A stretch of DNA of 64,000 bases from Streptomyces sp. ISL-10. GTDB lineage: Bacteria > Actinomycetota > Actinomycetes > Streptomycetales > Streptomycetaceae. The notes beneath the pieces were generated by a model. It was given only the letters and a program-made list of their open reading frames with translations. It was not told the origin of the DNA and searched no databases. Made by a program: the position numbers and the translations under genes. Location: the NCBI RefSeq assembly GCF_018614575.1, contig NZ_JAGGOJ010000040.1, positions 1-64,000 of the forward strand. Direction: 5' to 3'. This document shows, one piece after another, positions 26,938 to 35,657 of the stretch (position 1 is its first letter; the number at the start of each line of letters is the position of its first letter).

Positions 26938-27169
26938 GGCGCGCCGGCGCTGACCACATACCCCCGTCGGACGGGAATCTGTCGCCCAGTGGTGCGGCTG
27001 CCGCACCCTGTACCGTCCCTCGGCATGAGGCGGCCGGGCGGGTTCGCGGCCGCGCAGATGACGTGAGCCCCTGACATGTGGGCCCGCTGCCGAAAGGCGA
27101 GGGCCGTGGGCTGAGTCAGTTCGAGGAGTGGGGAGGACCTCGAAACACCGCCACGCACCGGTGGATTCG

Positions 27170-27496
27170 TCAATGCCTGAAGCGCCATCCGCGGTGGCGA
27201 TGAACCGGCTGTGACGGGGGGCGATCTGCTTCCCGCTGCCCTGCCGTGGAAGCGTCCGGCACGGGTTCACGCACGTGATGCCGCCGCTTCCGTCCGGAGG
27301 TGAGCATCGCCAGCCCCAGGCAGAAGAGCAGCGCCAGTCCCACGCCGGAGAGGAACAGTCCCGGCGCATTCAGCGTCGCGATCTGATTGCCGAATATCTC
27401 CACGGTGTACTCGGGCCCGCCCGAGAAGTTCTCCACGACGGCGATGGCCGCGAATGCGCCGGTGGCCAGCACCAGCAGAAGCGCCAGCGCGAGCAT
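27170..27496 (-). CDS. Small membrane protein, two helices
   Basis: 108 residues from the ATG at 27496 (GGAGG 8 bases upstream). It has hydrophobic helices at about 1-22 and 43-65, the latter followed by GRKRRHH, and a polar Arg/Pro/His-rich C-terminal tail. The short loop FSGGPEYTVEIFGNQIATLN would face outside. The family is unknown to me; similar two-helix proteins are common in Streptomyces. Confidence 0.65.
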   Translation of the reverse strand: MLALALLLVLATGAFAAIAVVENFSGGPEYTVEIFGNQIATLNAPGLFLSGVGLALLFCLGLAMLTSGRKRRHHVREPVPDASTAGQREADRPPSQPVHRHRGWRFRH

Positions 27497-27930
27497 CGCT
27501 CTCACCTCCCCATCCGGTCCTCGTTTCCTTTCCTGACCGACTACCCGAGGTCGACCGCTCCACACAGTCCCCTGCCAGCGCGACCCGACGCACGGCAGAG
27601 GACGGCCTCCCACGAAGCCGGCCCTGCGACGGTGGGTCGCGACGGCTCCATCGACGGGCTGTGCCTGCCCGCCGTCCCCGGCTGATGCACCGGGGGCCCA
27701 CTCGCCGGACCCGATGGAGCCGACCAGGCCCGCTGATCAGCGCAAGGACGTCACCTGATCGAAGCAGACGCCCGTGCTCAGCGCGCTGGGCACGCCCGTC
27801 CCGCGTACGGTGACGATGGATCACGAGCCGTGTCATCCCAGTTCGCGTCTGCACAGCCCCGGCGGTCTGCCTGCACATCCAAGGCGGCTGACGTGGTAGG
27901 GCGTATCCAGGATGGAGAGAAGAGGCTTTC
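27497..27930. promoter_or_regulatory. Gap upstream of the injection-system operon
   Basis: 434 bases without a gene I can support; the promoter of the sheath-led operon must lie here. GGTGA-N7-TCAC at 27809-27824 resembles loosely the BldD inverted repeat (AGTGA-N-TCACC). GGAGAGAAGAGG just before 27931 is the sheath ribosome site. Confidence 0.4.
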
Positions 27931-29694
27931 ATGCCTGTGAACGCCACATACCCCGGCGTCTACATCAACGAGGTCAAGAGTTCGGTCAGGACCATCACCG
28001 GCGTACCGACCTCGGTCGCCGCCTTCATCGGCTACGCGCCCCGCGGGCCGGTCAACCGCCCGGTGCACATCACCGGATGGGCCGACTACGAAGCGGTCTT
28101 CGGCGGTCTGCAAGCGAGCAGCCCCATGAGCTACGCCGTCTACCAGTTCTACCTGAACGGCGGCAGCGAGGCCGAGATCGTCAGGGTGGTGAACGAGAGG
28201 GACGCCATCGCGGAAATTCCTCTCGGGAAGCCGCAGTCCGCGATCGGCAGCTCGTCGGCACGTCCTCCCCGCCCGTCCGGGGGCGCGAAAGCGGAGCGCA
28301 AGGCCGAAGGAGACACAGGCGCCGACGGGAATGCCGAGGAGGACGCGGGCCAGGAGGCCGGAACCCCGGCAGCCGAGCGCTCCTCCGCCGCCCCGCTCCG
28401 CCTCCAGGCCGCGAGCCGGGGTCAGTGGGGGCGGTTCCTTCGTGCCAGGGTCGACCACGACACCTCGGACGCGAAGGAGCTCAAGGCGGAGAAAGAGGAA
28501 CTCAAGACGGGGAAAAGGGACAGGTTGTTCAACCTGACCGTCTTTGACTCCGGCAGCGGTGTGGAGGAGAAGTACCTCAACGCCAGCGTCGAGGAGGACA
28601 ACCCGCGCTATATCAAGCACCTCTTGGCATCGTCACAGCTCGTCGAGCTGGTCCCGGGCAGTCTCGTGAGGTTTCCCGCAGCGAACCAGAAGGCGGAGGA
28701 TGGCGACCCCTTCGGCGACACCAAGTACCACTCCACCGCCGAGATCGAAGATGACAGCGACAGTCCTCCGAAGCTCAAGGACTACAGGGGAGAGGCGCAG
28801 AACAAGACCGGCTTGTACGCGCTGCTCAAGACCGACATCTTCAATATTCTCTGTCTGCCCGATCTCCACATCACACTGGTGGAAGACGAGGCAGAGGTGC
28901 TCCGGAACGAGGCTCTGGAGTTGTGTTTCGACCGGCGCGCCATTCTTCTGGTGGACCCACCGCGCCAGTGGACCGGCGACGGGAACGGAGACACCGTCAC
29001 CGTCGGCACCGTCGTGGACGCCCCGATCAAGCGAACGGACTCGCACAGGAACGCCGCGGTGTACTACCCCCGCATCATGGCGCCCGACCCCCTGCGCGCC
29101 GGAGTGCCCACGGCGTTCCCGCCTTGCGGTGTCATGGCGGGAGTCCTCGCCCGCACCGATGTGCAACGTGGCGTGTGGAAGGCCGCGGCGGGCACGGACG
29201 CGTCGCTGAACGGCGTGAGCGACCTGGAGGTGCAGCTGACCGATCTGGAGATCGGCAGGCTGAACCCGCTCGGCATCAACTGTCTGCGCCAGCTACCGGC
29301 CGCCGGACCGGTCGCGTGGGGAGCGCGCACCATGCGCGGCGACGACCGCCTCGCCGACGAATGGAAGTACCTGCCGGTGCGCCGCCTGGCGCTCTTCGTG
29401 GAGGAGAGCCTGTTCCGGGGCACCCAGTGGGTGGTCTTCGAGCCCAACGACGAACCGCTGTGGGCGTCGATCCGGCTGAACGTCGGGGCCTTCATGAACT
29501 CGCTCTTCCGCGCGGGCGCCTTCCAGGGCCGGACCCCTCAGGAGGCCTACCTGGTCAAGTGCGACAAGGAGAACAACCCGCAGAACGACATCGACCGGGG
29601 GATCGTCAACATCCAGGTGGGCTTCGCGCCGCTGAAACCGGCGGAGTTCGTCATCATCCACATTCAGCAGCTCGCCGGACAGATCCAGGTCTAG
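27931..29694 (+). CDS. Contractile injection system sheath protein
   Basis: 587 residues. The N-terminus TYPGVYINEVKSSVRTITGVPTSVAAFIG and the C-terminal part WKYLPVRRLALFVEESLFRGTQ and VGFAPLKPAEFVIIHIQQ are hallmarks of the phage tail sheath family (Afp2-4/Pvc2-4 counterparts). Sheath subunits polymerise round the tube and contract to drive it. A charged, low-complexity stretch of about 50 residues (102-155, rich in Ala/Glu/Gly/Lys) is inserted after the first domain and probably sits on the outer surface. Only one sheath gene is present. It is the first gene of an operon that runs to about 46.4 kb with mostly overlapping genes. Confidence 0.95.
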   Translation: MPVNATYPGVYINEVKSSVRTITGVPTSVAAFIGYAPRGPVNRPVHITGWADYEAVFGGLQASSPMSYAVYQFYLNGGSEAEIVRVVNERDAIAEIPLGKPQSAIGSSSARPPRPSGGAKAERKAEGDTGADGNAEEDAGQEAGTPAAERSSAAPLRLQAASRGQWGRFLRARVDHDTSDAKELKAEKEELKTGKRDRLFNLTVFDSGSGVEEKYLNASVEEDNPRYIKHLLASSQLVELVPGSLVRFPAANQKAEDGDPFGDTKYHSTAEIEDDSDSPPKLKDYRGEAQNKTGLYALLKTDIFNILCLPDLHITLVEDEAEVLRNEALELCFDRRAILLVDPPRQWTGDGNGDTVTVGTVVDAPIKRTDSHRNAAVYYPRIMAPDPLRAGVPTAFPPCGVMAGVLARTDVQRGVWKAAAGTDASLNGVSDLEVQLTDLEIGRLNPLGINCLRQLPAAGPVAWGARTMRGDDRLADEWKYLPVRRLALFVEESLFRGTQWVVFEPNDEPLWASIRLNVGAFMNSLFRAGAFQGRTPQEAYLVKCDKENNPQNDIDRGIVNIQVGFAPLKPAEFVIIHIQQLAGQIQV

Positions 29695-29705
29695 GAGGAC
29701 ACCTG

Positions 29706-30230
29706 ATGCCGGAAGTGACGCGCCGGGACCCCTTCAAGAATTTCCGGTTCCGGGTGAAATTCAGCGGAGCCACGGAGTACATCGCGGGGATCAGCAAGGT
29801 CAGCGGCCTCAGGCGGACCACCGAAGTGATCAAGCACCGCGACGGCGGTGATCCCGGATCCAGCCGCAAGCTCCCCGGGCGTACCGAGTACGAGCCGATC
29901 ACCTTCGAGCGCGGCTGCACCATCGACACGGCGTTCGAGGAGTGGGCCAACAGGGTCTGGAGCCTGAGGAATTCCTCGGGCGGCCTGGAGACCTCCCTCA
30001 AGGACTTCCGGCGGGATCTCATCATCGACGTCTTCGACGAAGGCGGCCAGCAGGTGATCTCCTACTCCGTCCGCGAGTGCTGGGTATCGGAGTACCACGG
30101 CCTGCCCGAGCTCGACGCCAACGCCAACGAGGTCGCCTTCGAGCGCATCACCGTGGAACACCACGGCTGGGTACGGGAACGCACCAACCCGCCCGAGCTG
30201 CCGCAGTTCAGCGACACCGCGTCCGGGTGA
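29706..30230 (+). CDS. Inner tube protein (gp19/Hcp-like)
   Basis: 174 residues, AGGAGG upstream. DPFKNFRFRVKFSG, GISKVSGLRRTTEVIKHRDGGDP and YEPITFERGCTID are typical of T4 gp19-like tail tube proteins (Afp1/Afp5 type). Hexamers stack into the tube inside the sheath. It follows the sheath gene by 11 bases. Only this one gp19-like gene is visible, whereas Afp/PVC systems have two. Confidence 0.93.
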   Translation: MPEVTRRDPFKNFRFRVKFSGATEYIAGISKVSGLRRTTEVIKHRDGGDPGSSRKLPGRTEYEPITFERGCTIDTAFEEWANRVWSLRNSSGGLETSLKDFRRDLIIDVFDEGGQQVISYSVRECWVSEYHGLPELDANANEVAFERITVEHHGWVRERTNPPELPQFSDTASG

Positions 30231-30234
30231 CCCT

Positions 30235-30984
30235 GTGCAGCCGGAACTGACCGAGGCGCAGGTGCTGGATGTATGGGAGAGCGGAGTCCGGCAGGAACCG
30301 CCGGTACGCGCTCTCCTGCTCGCCGCAGTCGCGGCGTCAGCCGGCGAGGATGTCGCGGACCGCCCACTCGCCGCCCTGCGGTCCCTGCTCCTGGACCTGC
30401 GCTGCGGTTCCTTCGGCGACGTCCTGCCCTGCACCACCGACTGCCCGGCCTGCGACGAGTCCCTCGAGGTCATGGTCGGTGCGGAGGAACTGCGGGCGAC
30501 GCCCGGGACAGGCACCGCCCCTGCCCCCGACCCCCGCCCCGCCGCTGGTCCAGGACCGATGACAGCCGGACTGACGGCCGGGTCATACGAGATCACGTTT
30601 CGCGCGCTCACCGGCCGGGACCTGCTGGCGGTCGACCCCGTCGCCCCCCAGGCCCGCCGCACGCTCCTCAGCAGATGTGTCGTGAGCGTCGAGCCGCCGA
30701 CGGACGCCCTGCCGGACGAGGTGCTCGAAGAGGTGGCGCAGCGGCTGCCGGACCTCGATCCCGGCGCCGACACCGTCCTCTCCCTCAGCTGCCCCCACTG
30801 CCACCACGAATGGTGGGCGGCACTCGACGTCGCCGACCACCTTTGGGCCGAAGTCGACGCCTACGCCCGTCGGCTCCTGCACGACATCCACGTGCTGGCC
30901 CGCGCGTACGGCTGGTCGGAATCCGACGTTCTCACGGTGAGCCCGGCGCGACGCCAGTTCTACCTGGAGGCCGCTGCCGGATGA
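30235..30984 (+). CDS. Baseplate-hub assembly chaperone-like protein with two CxxC pairs
   Basis: 249 residues; GTG start 4 bases after the tube stop. The position directly after the tube gene, and the layout, match proteins annotated as T4-type baseplate hub assembly chaperones in related clusters. Two cysteine pairs, C70xxC73 (DCPACDE) and C186xxC189 (SCPHCHHEW), would form one zinc site across the chain. Residues 88-110 are a Pro/Ala-rich linker. Likely role: help hub or tube assembly. The assignment rests on context and overall pattern more than on a strong motif. Confidence 0.65.
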   Translation: MQPELTEAQVLDVWESGVRQEPPVRALLLAAVAASAGEDVADRPLAALRSLLLDLRCGSFGDVLPCTTDCPACDESLEVMVGAEELRATPGTGTAPAPDPRPAAGPGPMTAGLTAGSYEITFRALTGRDLLAVDPVAPQARRTLLSRCVVSVEPPTDALPDEVLEEVAQRLPDLDPGADTVLSLSCPHCHHEWWAALDVADHLWAEVDAYARRLLHDIHVLARAYGWSESDVLTVSPARRQFYLEAAAG

Positions 30985-33053
30985 GTGACTTCGTCGGCCG
31001 GCTGCTCCGGGAGCCGGGACCGAGACTGCGGCCTCTGCTGCCGAACGTGTTCGACCCGGCCGCGCCGCGCTTGCGGGCCGACGGTGACCCGGGGCGGGCG
31101 TCCGCGGAGCCGCGGTGGTCCGTCGCGGCAGCCGTCCGCCCGAGCGTGGTGCGCGGCCGGAGCGTGACCCCCAGTGCCGCTCCGGCGGCGTCCGCCGGAG
31201 CCCTCTCCCAGGGAACACCGACGCCCCAACCGGCCGACCCGCCCGGGCAGCCGTGGACCCCCCTGCCACCGGTGCCTGGCTCGGTCGCGGAACTGGCTTC
31301 CGCCTCGGTACCGGCCTCGGGACCGGCCTCGGGACCGGAGACGATGCCACCGGATCCTCCTCGCGCAAGCAAGGCTGCTCCCTGCGCACAGGGGGACCGG
31401 GCCGGCGAGCGTGACGCTTCTGTCGCTGTCGGGGACAATTCTGTGGCCGCGACGGGGCACCGTCCGGCCGGCGAGGCCGGGGATCGGGCCGTACGGAACG
31501 AGGCCACCGCGCCTGGTGGCACGCCCCATGCAGCCATGCGTGAGGGACGCCGGGCCGAACGGGACGAACCCACCCGCCCGCTCGAGTCACATCCGCCCCG
31601 CGAGACACATCCGCCCTCCTCTTCGCCGCATCCGCAGTCGGCATCGGGCCGGAGAGGGCAAGCGGGTCCGACCCCGTACCCGGACCCGGGCCCCTACCCG
31701 GACCCGAGCCCGTCGCTCCAGGACCCGAGCCCGTACCCCGACCCGAGCCCGTCGCTCCAGGACCCGAGCCCGTACCCCGACCCGAGCCCGTCGCTCCAGG
31801 ACCCGAGCCCGTACCCCGACCCGAGCCCGTCGCTCCAGGACCCGAGCCCGTACCCCGACCCGAGCCCGTCGGTCCGGGCCGACGCCGGACGCCGGGCCCC
31901 CGGCAGGTCGCCGCATACAACTGGCCGACACCCGCTCCCGCCCGGTGCCGGGCGCACAGCCGAGGCCGAACGCGGACCCGCGCCGGACGACGCGGGTCGT
32001 CGTCCGGGCTCCCGAGCGGACAGTCCCCGCGGCTCGGACACGGAACCCCTCCCGCCGTCGGAAGCATCCTCACGCCCCGGCCGCGCAGCTCCCCTGAGCC
32101 ACGGCGTGCCGCCCGAGCCGGGCGCAGGCGCAGGCATGCTGCCGGGCGAGGCCCCCGCGACGGGCCCCGTCGCGGAGGAGCGGTGGGTGCCCGTGGCCTC
32201 CGCCCCCTCCCGGCCGGGGGCGATCGAACCGGGCGTGAACGTGGGCGTGGAAGGCGTGGAAGAAGAGGAACAGCGGATGCCGCCCGAGGCGGTGCTGTCC
32301 CGATCGGGGGCGGCCGAGTCCCCCGTGAGCCCACGGGGCCCACGCCGGCGTCAGGGCCTCGGCCTGGGTGTCGGCGTCGACCCGGAGGCGTTGCGCGGCG
32401 AATCCCCTGTGGCGGGTTCCGTCACCGGCAAGCGGCCCGTGCCCGAGACGGCCGACTTCCACCGGACGGAAGGGGTCGAGAACGCTGCCCCCCACCACGC
32501 GGAAAGGGCCGAGACCGCTGCCCTCCACCGGCCGAAAGGGCCCGAGCCCGCCCAACCCGCACAGGCTCGTCCCGTGTCGGAGGAGCGGGTGCCGCCCCGT
32601 CATCCGTCGCCCGGCGCCCCGAAGGGTCCGGCCGCGAGGCCCGAGCCGCCCACACCATTCATGGCGGCGGTTCCAGCGGTTTCGGCGGTGCCTGCGGTGC
32701 CTGCGGTGCCTGCGGTGCCAGCCGTGGCAGCAGCCCAGGCGAAAGAGACCGCGAGGCGTACGGCGCATGCCCCGGCTCCTACGGGTTCCGTGGGGCCTCC
32801 CCCGCTGGGCCCCGGCACGCGGCGGCGTCGCGGGCGGCCTTCTGGTCCCTCGTCTCCCTCATCTCCCTCGTCCGCCGACGTCACCGTGTCGGCTGCCGGC
32901 CACGGCACTCCCCGTGCGGCTGAGACCGTCGTGCGCATCACCATCGACCGGCTCGAGGTCCGTAACGCCCCTCCCAAGCCACCCGCCGACCCGGCCCGTT
33001 CCGACCGGCGGCCCAGACTGGGCCTGGACGAATACCTCAGGGGGCGGTCGTGA
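30981..33053 (+). CDS. Long Pro/repeat-rich protein of the injection-system operon
   Basis: 690 residues, ATG overlapping the previous stop (ATGA). The first 35 residues (MSDFVGRLLREPGPRLRPLLPNVFDP fold start) and the last 55 look conserved: VVRITIDRLEVRNAPP and LGLDEYLRGRS resemble the ends of shorter proteins at this site in other systems. Between them lie about 590 low-complexity residues rich in Pro, Ala, Gly, Arg and Ser. They include a perfect tandem repeat of 13 residues (PDPSPSLQDPSPY type) and AVPAVPAVPAV runs. Inference: a flexible spacer, a ruler, or a surface or cargo-docking chain. No enzyme motif is seen. Confidence 0.75.
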   Translation: MSDFVGRLLREPGPRLRPLLPNVFDPAAPRLRADGDPGRASAEPRWSVAAAVRPSVVRGRSVTPSAAPAASAGALSQGTPTPQPADPPGQPWTPLPPVPGSVAELASASVPASGPASGPETMPPDPPRASKAAPCAQGDRAGERDASVAVGDNSVAATGHRPAGEAGDRAVRNEATAPGGTPHAAMREGRRAERDEPTRPLESHPPRETHPPSSSPHPQSASGRRGQAGPTPYPDPGPYPDPSPSLQDPSPYPDPSPSLQDPSPYPDPSPSLQDPSPYPDPSPSLQDPSPYPDPSPSVRADAGRRAPGRSPHTTGRHPLPPGAGRTAEAERGPAPDDAGRRPGSRADSPRGSDTEPLPPSEASSRPGRAAPLSHGVPPEPGAGAGMLPGEAPATGPVAEERWVPVASAPSRPGAIEPGVNVGVEGVEEEEQRMPPEAVLSRSGAAESPVSPRGPRRRQGLGLGVGVDPEALRGESPVAGSVTGKRPVPETADFHRTEGVENAAPHHAERAETAALHRPKGPEPAQPAQARPVSEERVPPRHPSPGAPKGPAARPEPPTPFMAAVPAVSAVPAVPAVPAVPAVAAAQAKETARRTAHAPAPTGSVGPPPLGPGTRRRRGRPSGPSSPSSPSSADVTVSAAGHGTPRAAETVVRITIDRLEVRNAPPKPPADPARSDRRPRLGLDEYLRGRS
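31701..31870 (+). repeat. 39-bp tandem repeat inside the Pro-rich gene
   Basis: Four identical 39-base units start at 31701, 31740, 31779 and 31818, with a partial fifth from 31857. The length is a multiple of three, so copy number can change without breaking the frame. Related but diverged copies precede it from about 31674. Confidence 0.9.
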
Positions 33054-34246
33054 GTGACGCCCTCGCCGTGGCCGCGGCGACGGAGACACTGCGGGTCGTC
33101 CTCCACGAGGCCGTCGGCCGTGCGGTTGCCGGTACCGCCGTGACGGCCCGTCCTCCCGACGAAGCAGCCGCCGGAGCGGCCGGGGCCGTCCTCAACCTCT
33201 TCCTCTACCGGATGACCGTCGACGGCGTCTGGCGCAACACCGACCCGGTGGGCACGCGCCCCGGCGAGACGCACCGCCCGCCGCTCCCTCTCGTCCTGCA
33301 CTACATGGTCACCGCCTACGCCACCGGCGAGGACGACCACTCGGCCGCCCACCGCCTCCTCGGCGCGGCGATGGCGGCCTTCCACGACCGGCCCGTGCTG
33401 CGTCCCTCGGACATCGGTTCCGCCGCGGGCTTCAGCAATCTGCACCTCCAGCAGGAACCGGTGAGGATCACCCCGGCCGTCATGAGCACCGAGGAGATGT
33501 GCCGGCTCTGGACGGCGCTGGGCGCGAGGTACCGGCCTTCCGTCGCCTACGAGGCCCGTGTCGTGCTGATCGACAGCTCGGTACCGGGCCGCACACCGCT
33601 GCCGGTGGTACGCCGTGGGGCGGAAGGGCGCGGCCCGGAGGCAGCAGCCGCGACCACCGTCGGCGGGTGGCCCGAGCTGCACGCCCTCACTCCTGCGGTG
33701 GCGGCGCCCGGCGCCGATCTCGTCCTGACCGGAAGGGGGCTCGACGCCGGGCAGCCGTCGGTGCGCCTCACGCATCCTCTGCTCGGGGGGCCCGTCGTCC
33801 TGCCGGCCCGGGCGGTGCACGCCTCACAGGTGCGCGCCGCACTCCCCGATGACCACGCTGCCGGCCGCTGGTCGGTCGTCGTGGTCCTCACGGCCCCGGA
33901 CGGGAGCGAACGGACCACGCGCAGCCGTCCGCTGGACGTGACGCCGAGTATCACCGGCCGGCTGCCGATGACCGCCGCACGGGACGGCGACGGCACGGTG
34001 ACGCTCAAGGTGGGGTGCACACCACAGGTGCACCCCGGACAGCGGGTCGAGCTGCTGGTCGGTGACCTACCGGTGCCCGCGGAACCCGTGGTCCGGCCGA
34101 CCCGTTCGCTCCGGATCCGGTTCCGGTTGCCGCACGGCCGTCCCGGCCGGTACGCGCTCAGACTGCGGGTCGACGGCGTCGACAGCCCTCTGACCGGTAC
34201 GGACGCCGAGCAGTTGGACGCGGACACGGCGGTGGAGGTGACGTGA
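33050..34246 (+). CDS. Pvc16_N/DUF4255 cap-like protein with IPT/TIG-like domain
   Basis: 398 residues; GTG start overlaps the previous stop. Residues about 5-190 are the DUF4255 (Pvc16 N-terminal) domain: VLNLFLYRMTVDGVWRNTD, PLPLVLHYMVTAY and HRLLGAAMAAFHDRPVL. In Afp/PVC particles the relative caps the tube end. About 205-300 resembles an IPT/TIG immunoglobulin-like domain (LHALTPAVAAPGADLVLTGRGL), followed by a second beta-rich stretch. These extensions are common in actinobacterial versions. Confidence 0.85.
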   Translation: MSDALAVAAATETLRVVLHEAVGRAVAGTAVTARPPDEAAAGAAGAVLNLFLYRMTVDGVWRNTDPVGTRPGETHRPPLPLVLHYMVTAYATGEDDHSAAHRLLGAAMAAFHDRPVLRPSDIGSAAGFSNLHLQQEPVRITPAVMSTEEMCRLWTALGARYRPSVAYEARVVLIDSSVPGRTPLPVVRRGAEGRGPEAAAATTVGGWPELHALTPAVAAPGADLVLTGRGLDAGQPSVRLTHPLLGGPVVLPARAVHASQVRAALPDDHAAGRWSVVVVLTAPDGSERTTRSRPLDVTPSITGRLPMTAARDGDGTVTLKVGCTPQVHPGQRVELLVGDLPVPAEPVVRPTRSLRIRFRLPHGRPGRYALRLRVDGVDSPLTGTDAEQLDADTAVEVT

Positions 34247-34629
34247 ACACGGACGCGACCACGTACATGAACATCGACCCGACCACGTACATGAGCATCG
34301 ACACGACCATGGACATCGGCACCGAGACCTGCACGGTCGGCAGCAGTGACACGACTGCCACCCGTATCGAGGTGCGCATCGGCCGCCTGGTGCTCGACCA
34401 CGTCAACGCACCGTCGGAAGTCGGCGTCCTGCGTACCGCTCTGGAGGCCGAACTCGCCGAACTCCTCAGGTGCGACCCCGTCGTCGCGCGCCGTGACCGC
34501 CACATCCCCTGGGCGCCCGCCTCCGTGCCCGACGCGTCCGCGGACCCCGGCCCCGCGGCCCTGGGCCGCCACATCGCCCGTGCCATCCACAGCAGTCTGC
34601 GCGCCGACGAGCAGGGAGGTCCACGATGA
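34243..34629 (+). CDS. Small injection-system operon protein, unknown function
   Basis: 128 residues; GTG overlaps the previous stop (GTGA). The N-terminus is a degenerate repeat (TTYMNID, TTYMSID, TTMDIG). The core RIEVRIGRLVLDHVNAP resembles the conserved C-terminal segment RITIDRLEVRN of the Pro-rich protein two genes upstream. The later part AELAELLRCDP and HIARAIHSSL is helical. I do not know a function; the place in the operon argues for a structural or assembly role. A 12-codon frame (34626-34664) sits between it and the next gene and may only couple translation. Confidence 0.7.
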   Translation: MNTDATTYMNIDPTTYMSIDTTMDIGTETCTVGSSDTTATRIEVRIGRLVLDHVNAPSEVGVLRTALEAELAELLRCDPVVARRDRHIPWAPASVPDASADPGPAALGRHIARAIHSSLRADEQGGPR

Positions 34630-34660
34630 CGGAACCACGGACGGCAGGTGAGCCGGCACC

Positions 34661-35302
34661 ATGACCACCCCCGCACCGCAGCGTGGCGGCTTCGTCTTCC
34701 TCGATCCCGAGCAGGGACGCGTCCTGCGGGTCGTGCCGTTCCAGTACAACCCCGACAGCATCACCCGCACGCTCCGACCGCAGGACGGCCGCGGCGACAC
34801 CGGGGACCGGTTGGAGGCGCTGAGGCTGCACGGGCCGCCGCTCGAAACCTTCCAGATCGACGCCGAGTTCGACGTGGTGGACCAGCCCACGGCGGCCACC
34901 GGTCCGGCGCCCGCCGCCGGAGGGGACCTGTTCGGGGCGCTGTCGGCGCTGGAGACGGCCGTCTGCCCCACGAGCGCACAGTTGACGCAGCAGAACGACA
35001 TGGCGTCGAGGGGCATCCTCCAGATCGCCCCGGTGGAGGCTCCGCTGCCGGTGCTGGTGCTCGGCCGACGCCGCGTCCTGCCCGTACGCATCATGGACTT
35101 CACCGTCACGGAAGAGTCCTACGACAGGGACCTGAACCCCGTGCGGGCGAGGGTGGCACTGTCCGTCCGGGTCCTCACCGTTGACGACGTCGGCTTCACC
35201 CACAAGGCCGGTGGCCTCTACCTCCGCCACCAGCAGAGCCGGGAACGGTTCGCGGCACTCGTCGGATACGGCCCCGGCGCCGTCGGCTACACGGAGACGT
35301 GA
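34661..35302 (+). CDS. CIS tube-family baseplate protein (Afp7-like N-part)
   Basis: 213 residues. PFQYNPDSITRTLRP near the start and the final KAGGLYLRHQQSRERFAAL fit the CIS tube/gp53-like family, which joins tube and hub. In many systems this domain is fused to a LysM domain; here the LysM is encoded by the next gene, so the pair corresponds to a split Afp7/Pvc7. Confidence 0.82.
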   Translation: MTTPAPQRGGFVFLDPEQGRVLRVVPFQYNPDSITRTLRPQDGRGDTGDRLEALRLHGPPLETFQIDAEFDVVDQPTAATGPAPAAGGDLFGALSALETAVCPTSAQLTQQNDMASRGILQIAPVEAPLPVLVLGRRRVLPVRIMDFTVTEESYDRDLNPVRARVALSVRVLTVDDVGFTHKAGGLYLRHQQSRERFAALVGYGPGAVGYTET

Positions 35303-35333
35303 GCGGGGTGACAGAGCCCCGAGGGAGACAGAC

Positions 35334-35657
35334 ATGTTCGAGCGCACCAGCAGGTACCACGGCATCGCCACGGCGGCGTACACCCTCCCCGACGGGCGGA
35401 CCGTCCCCTATGTGCGGCGCCGGTTCCTGCCCCGGCCCGAGGAACTGATGACCATCGGCGAGCACATCGTCGCGCCCGGGGACCGCCTCGACCGGATCGC
35501 GGCCCGGCGGTACGGCGATCCGGAGCAGTCCTGGCAACTCGCGGACGCCAACCGGGCGATGCGGCCCGAGGACCTCACGGCAGCCGTCGGCAGACGCCTG
35601 CGGCTCACCCTGCCGGTCGGCGTACCGGCGACCACGGAACCCGGCGGGGCCCGGTGA
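35334..35657 (+). CDS. LysM-domain baseplate protein
   Basis: 107 residues. A LysM fold covers about 40-95: EHIVAPGDRLDRIAARRYGDPEQSWQLADANR. The N-terminus has YVRRRFLPRPEEL, frequent in injection-system LysM proteins. In particles this part helps fix the hub within the baseplate (gp53 role) and does not need to bind peptidoglycan. GAGGGAG precedes the ATG. Confidence 0.87.
   Translation: MFERTSRYHGIATAAYTLPDGRTVPYVRRRFLPRPEELMTIGEHIVAPGDRLDRIAARRYGDPEQSWQLADANRAMRPEDLTAAVGRRLRLTLPVGVPATTEPGGAR

Noticed and set aside
34626..34664. 12-codon frame between two injection-system genes
   Set aside because: Too short to support as a gene; may only couple translation.
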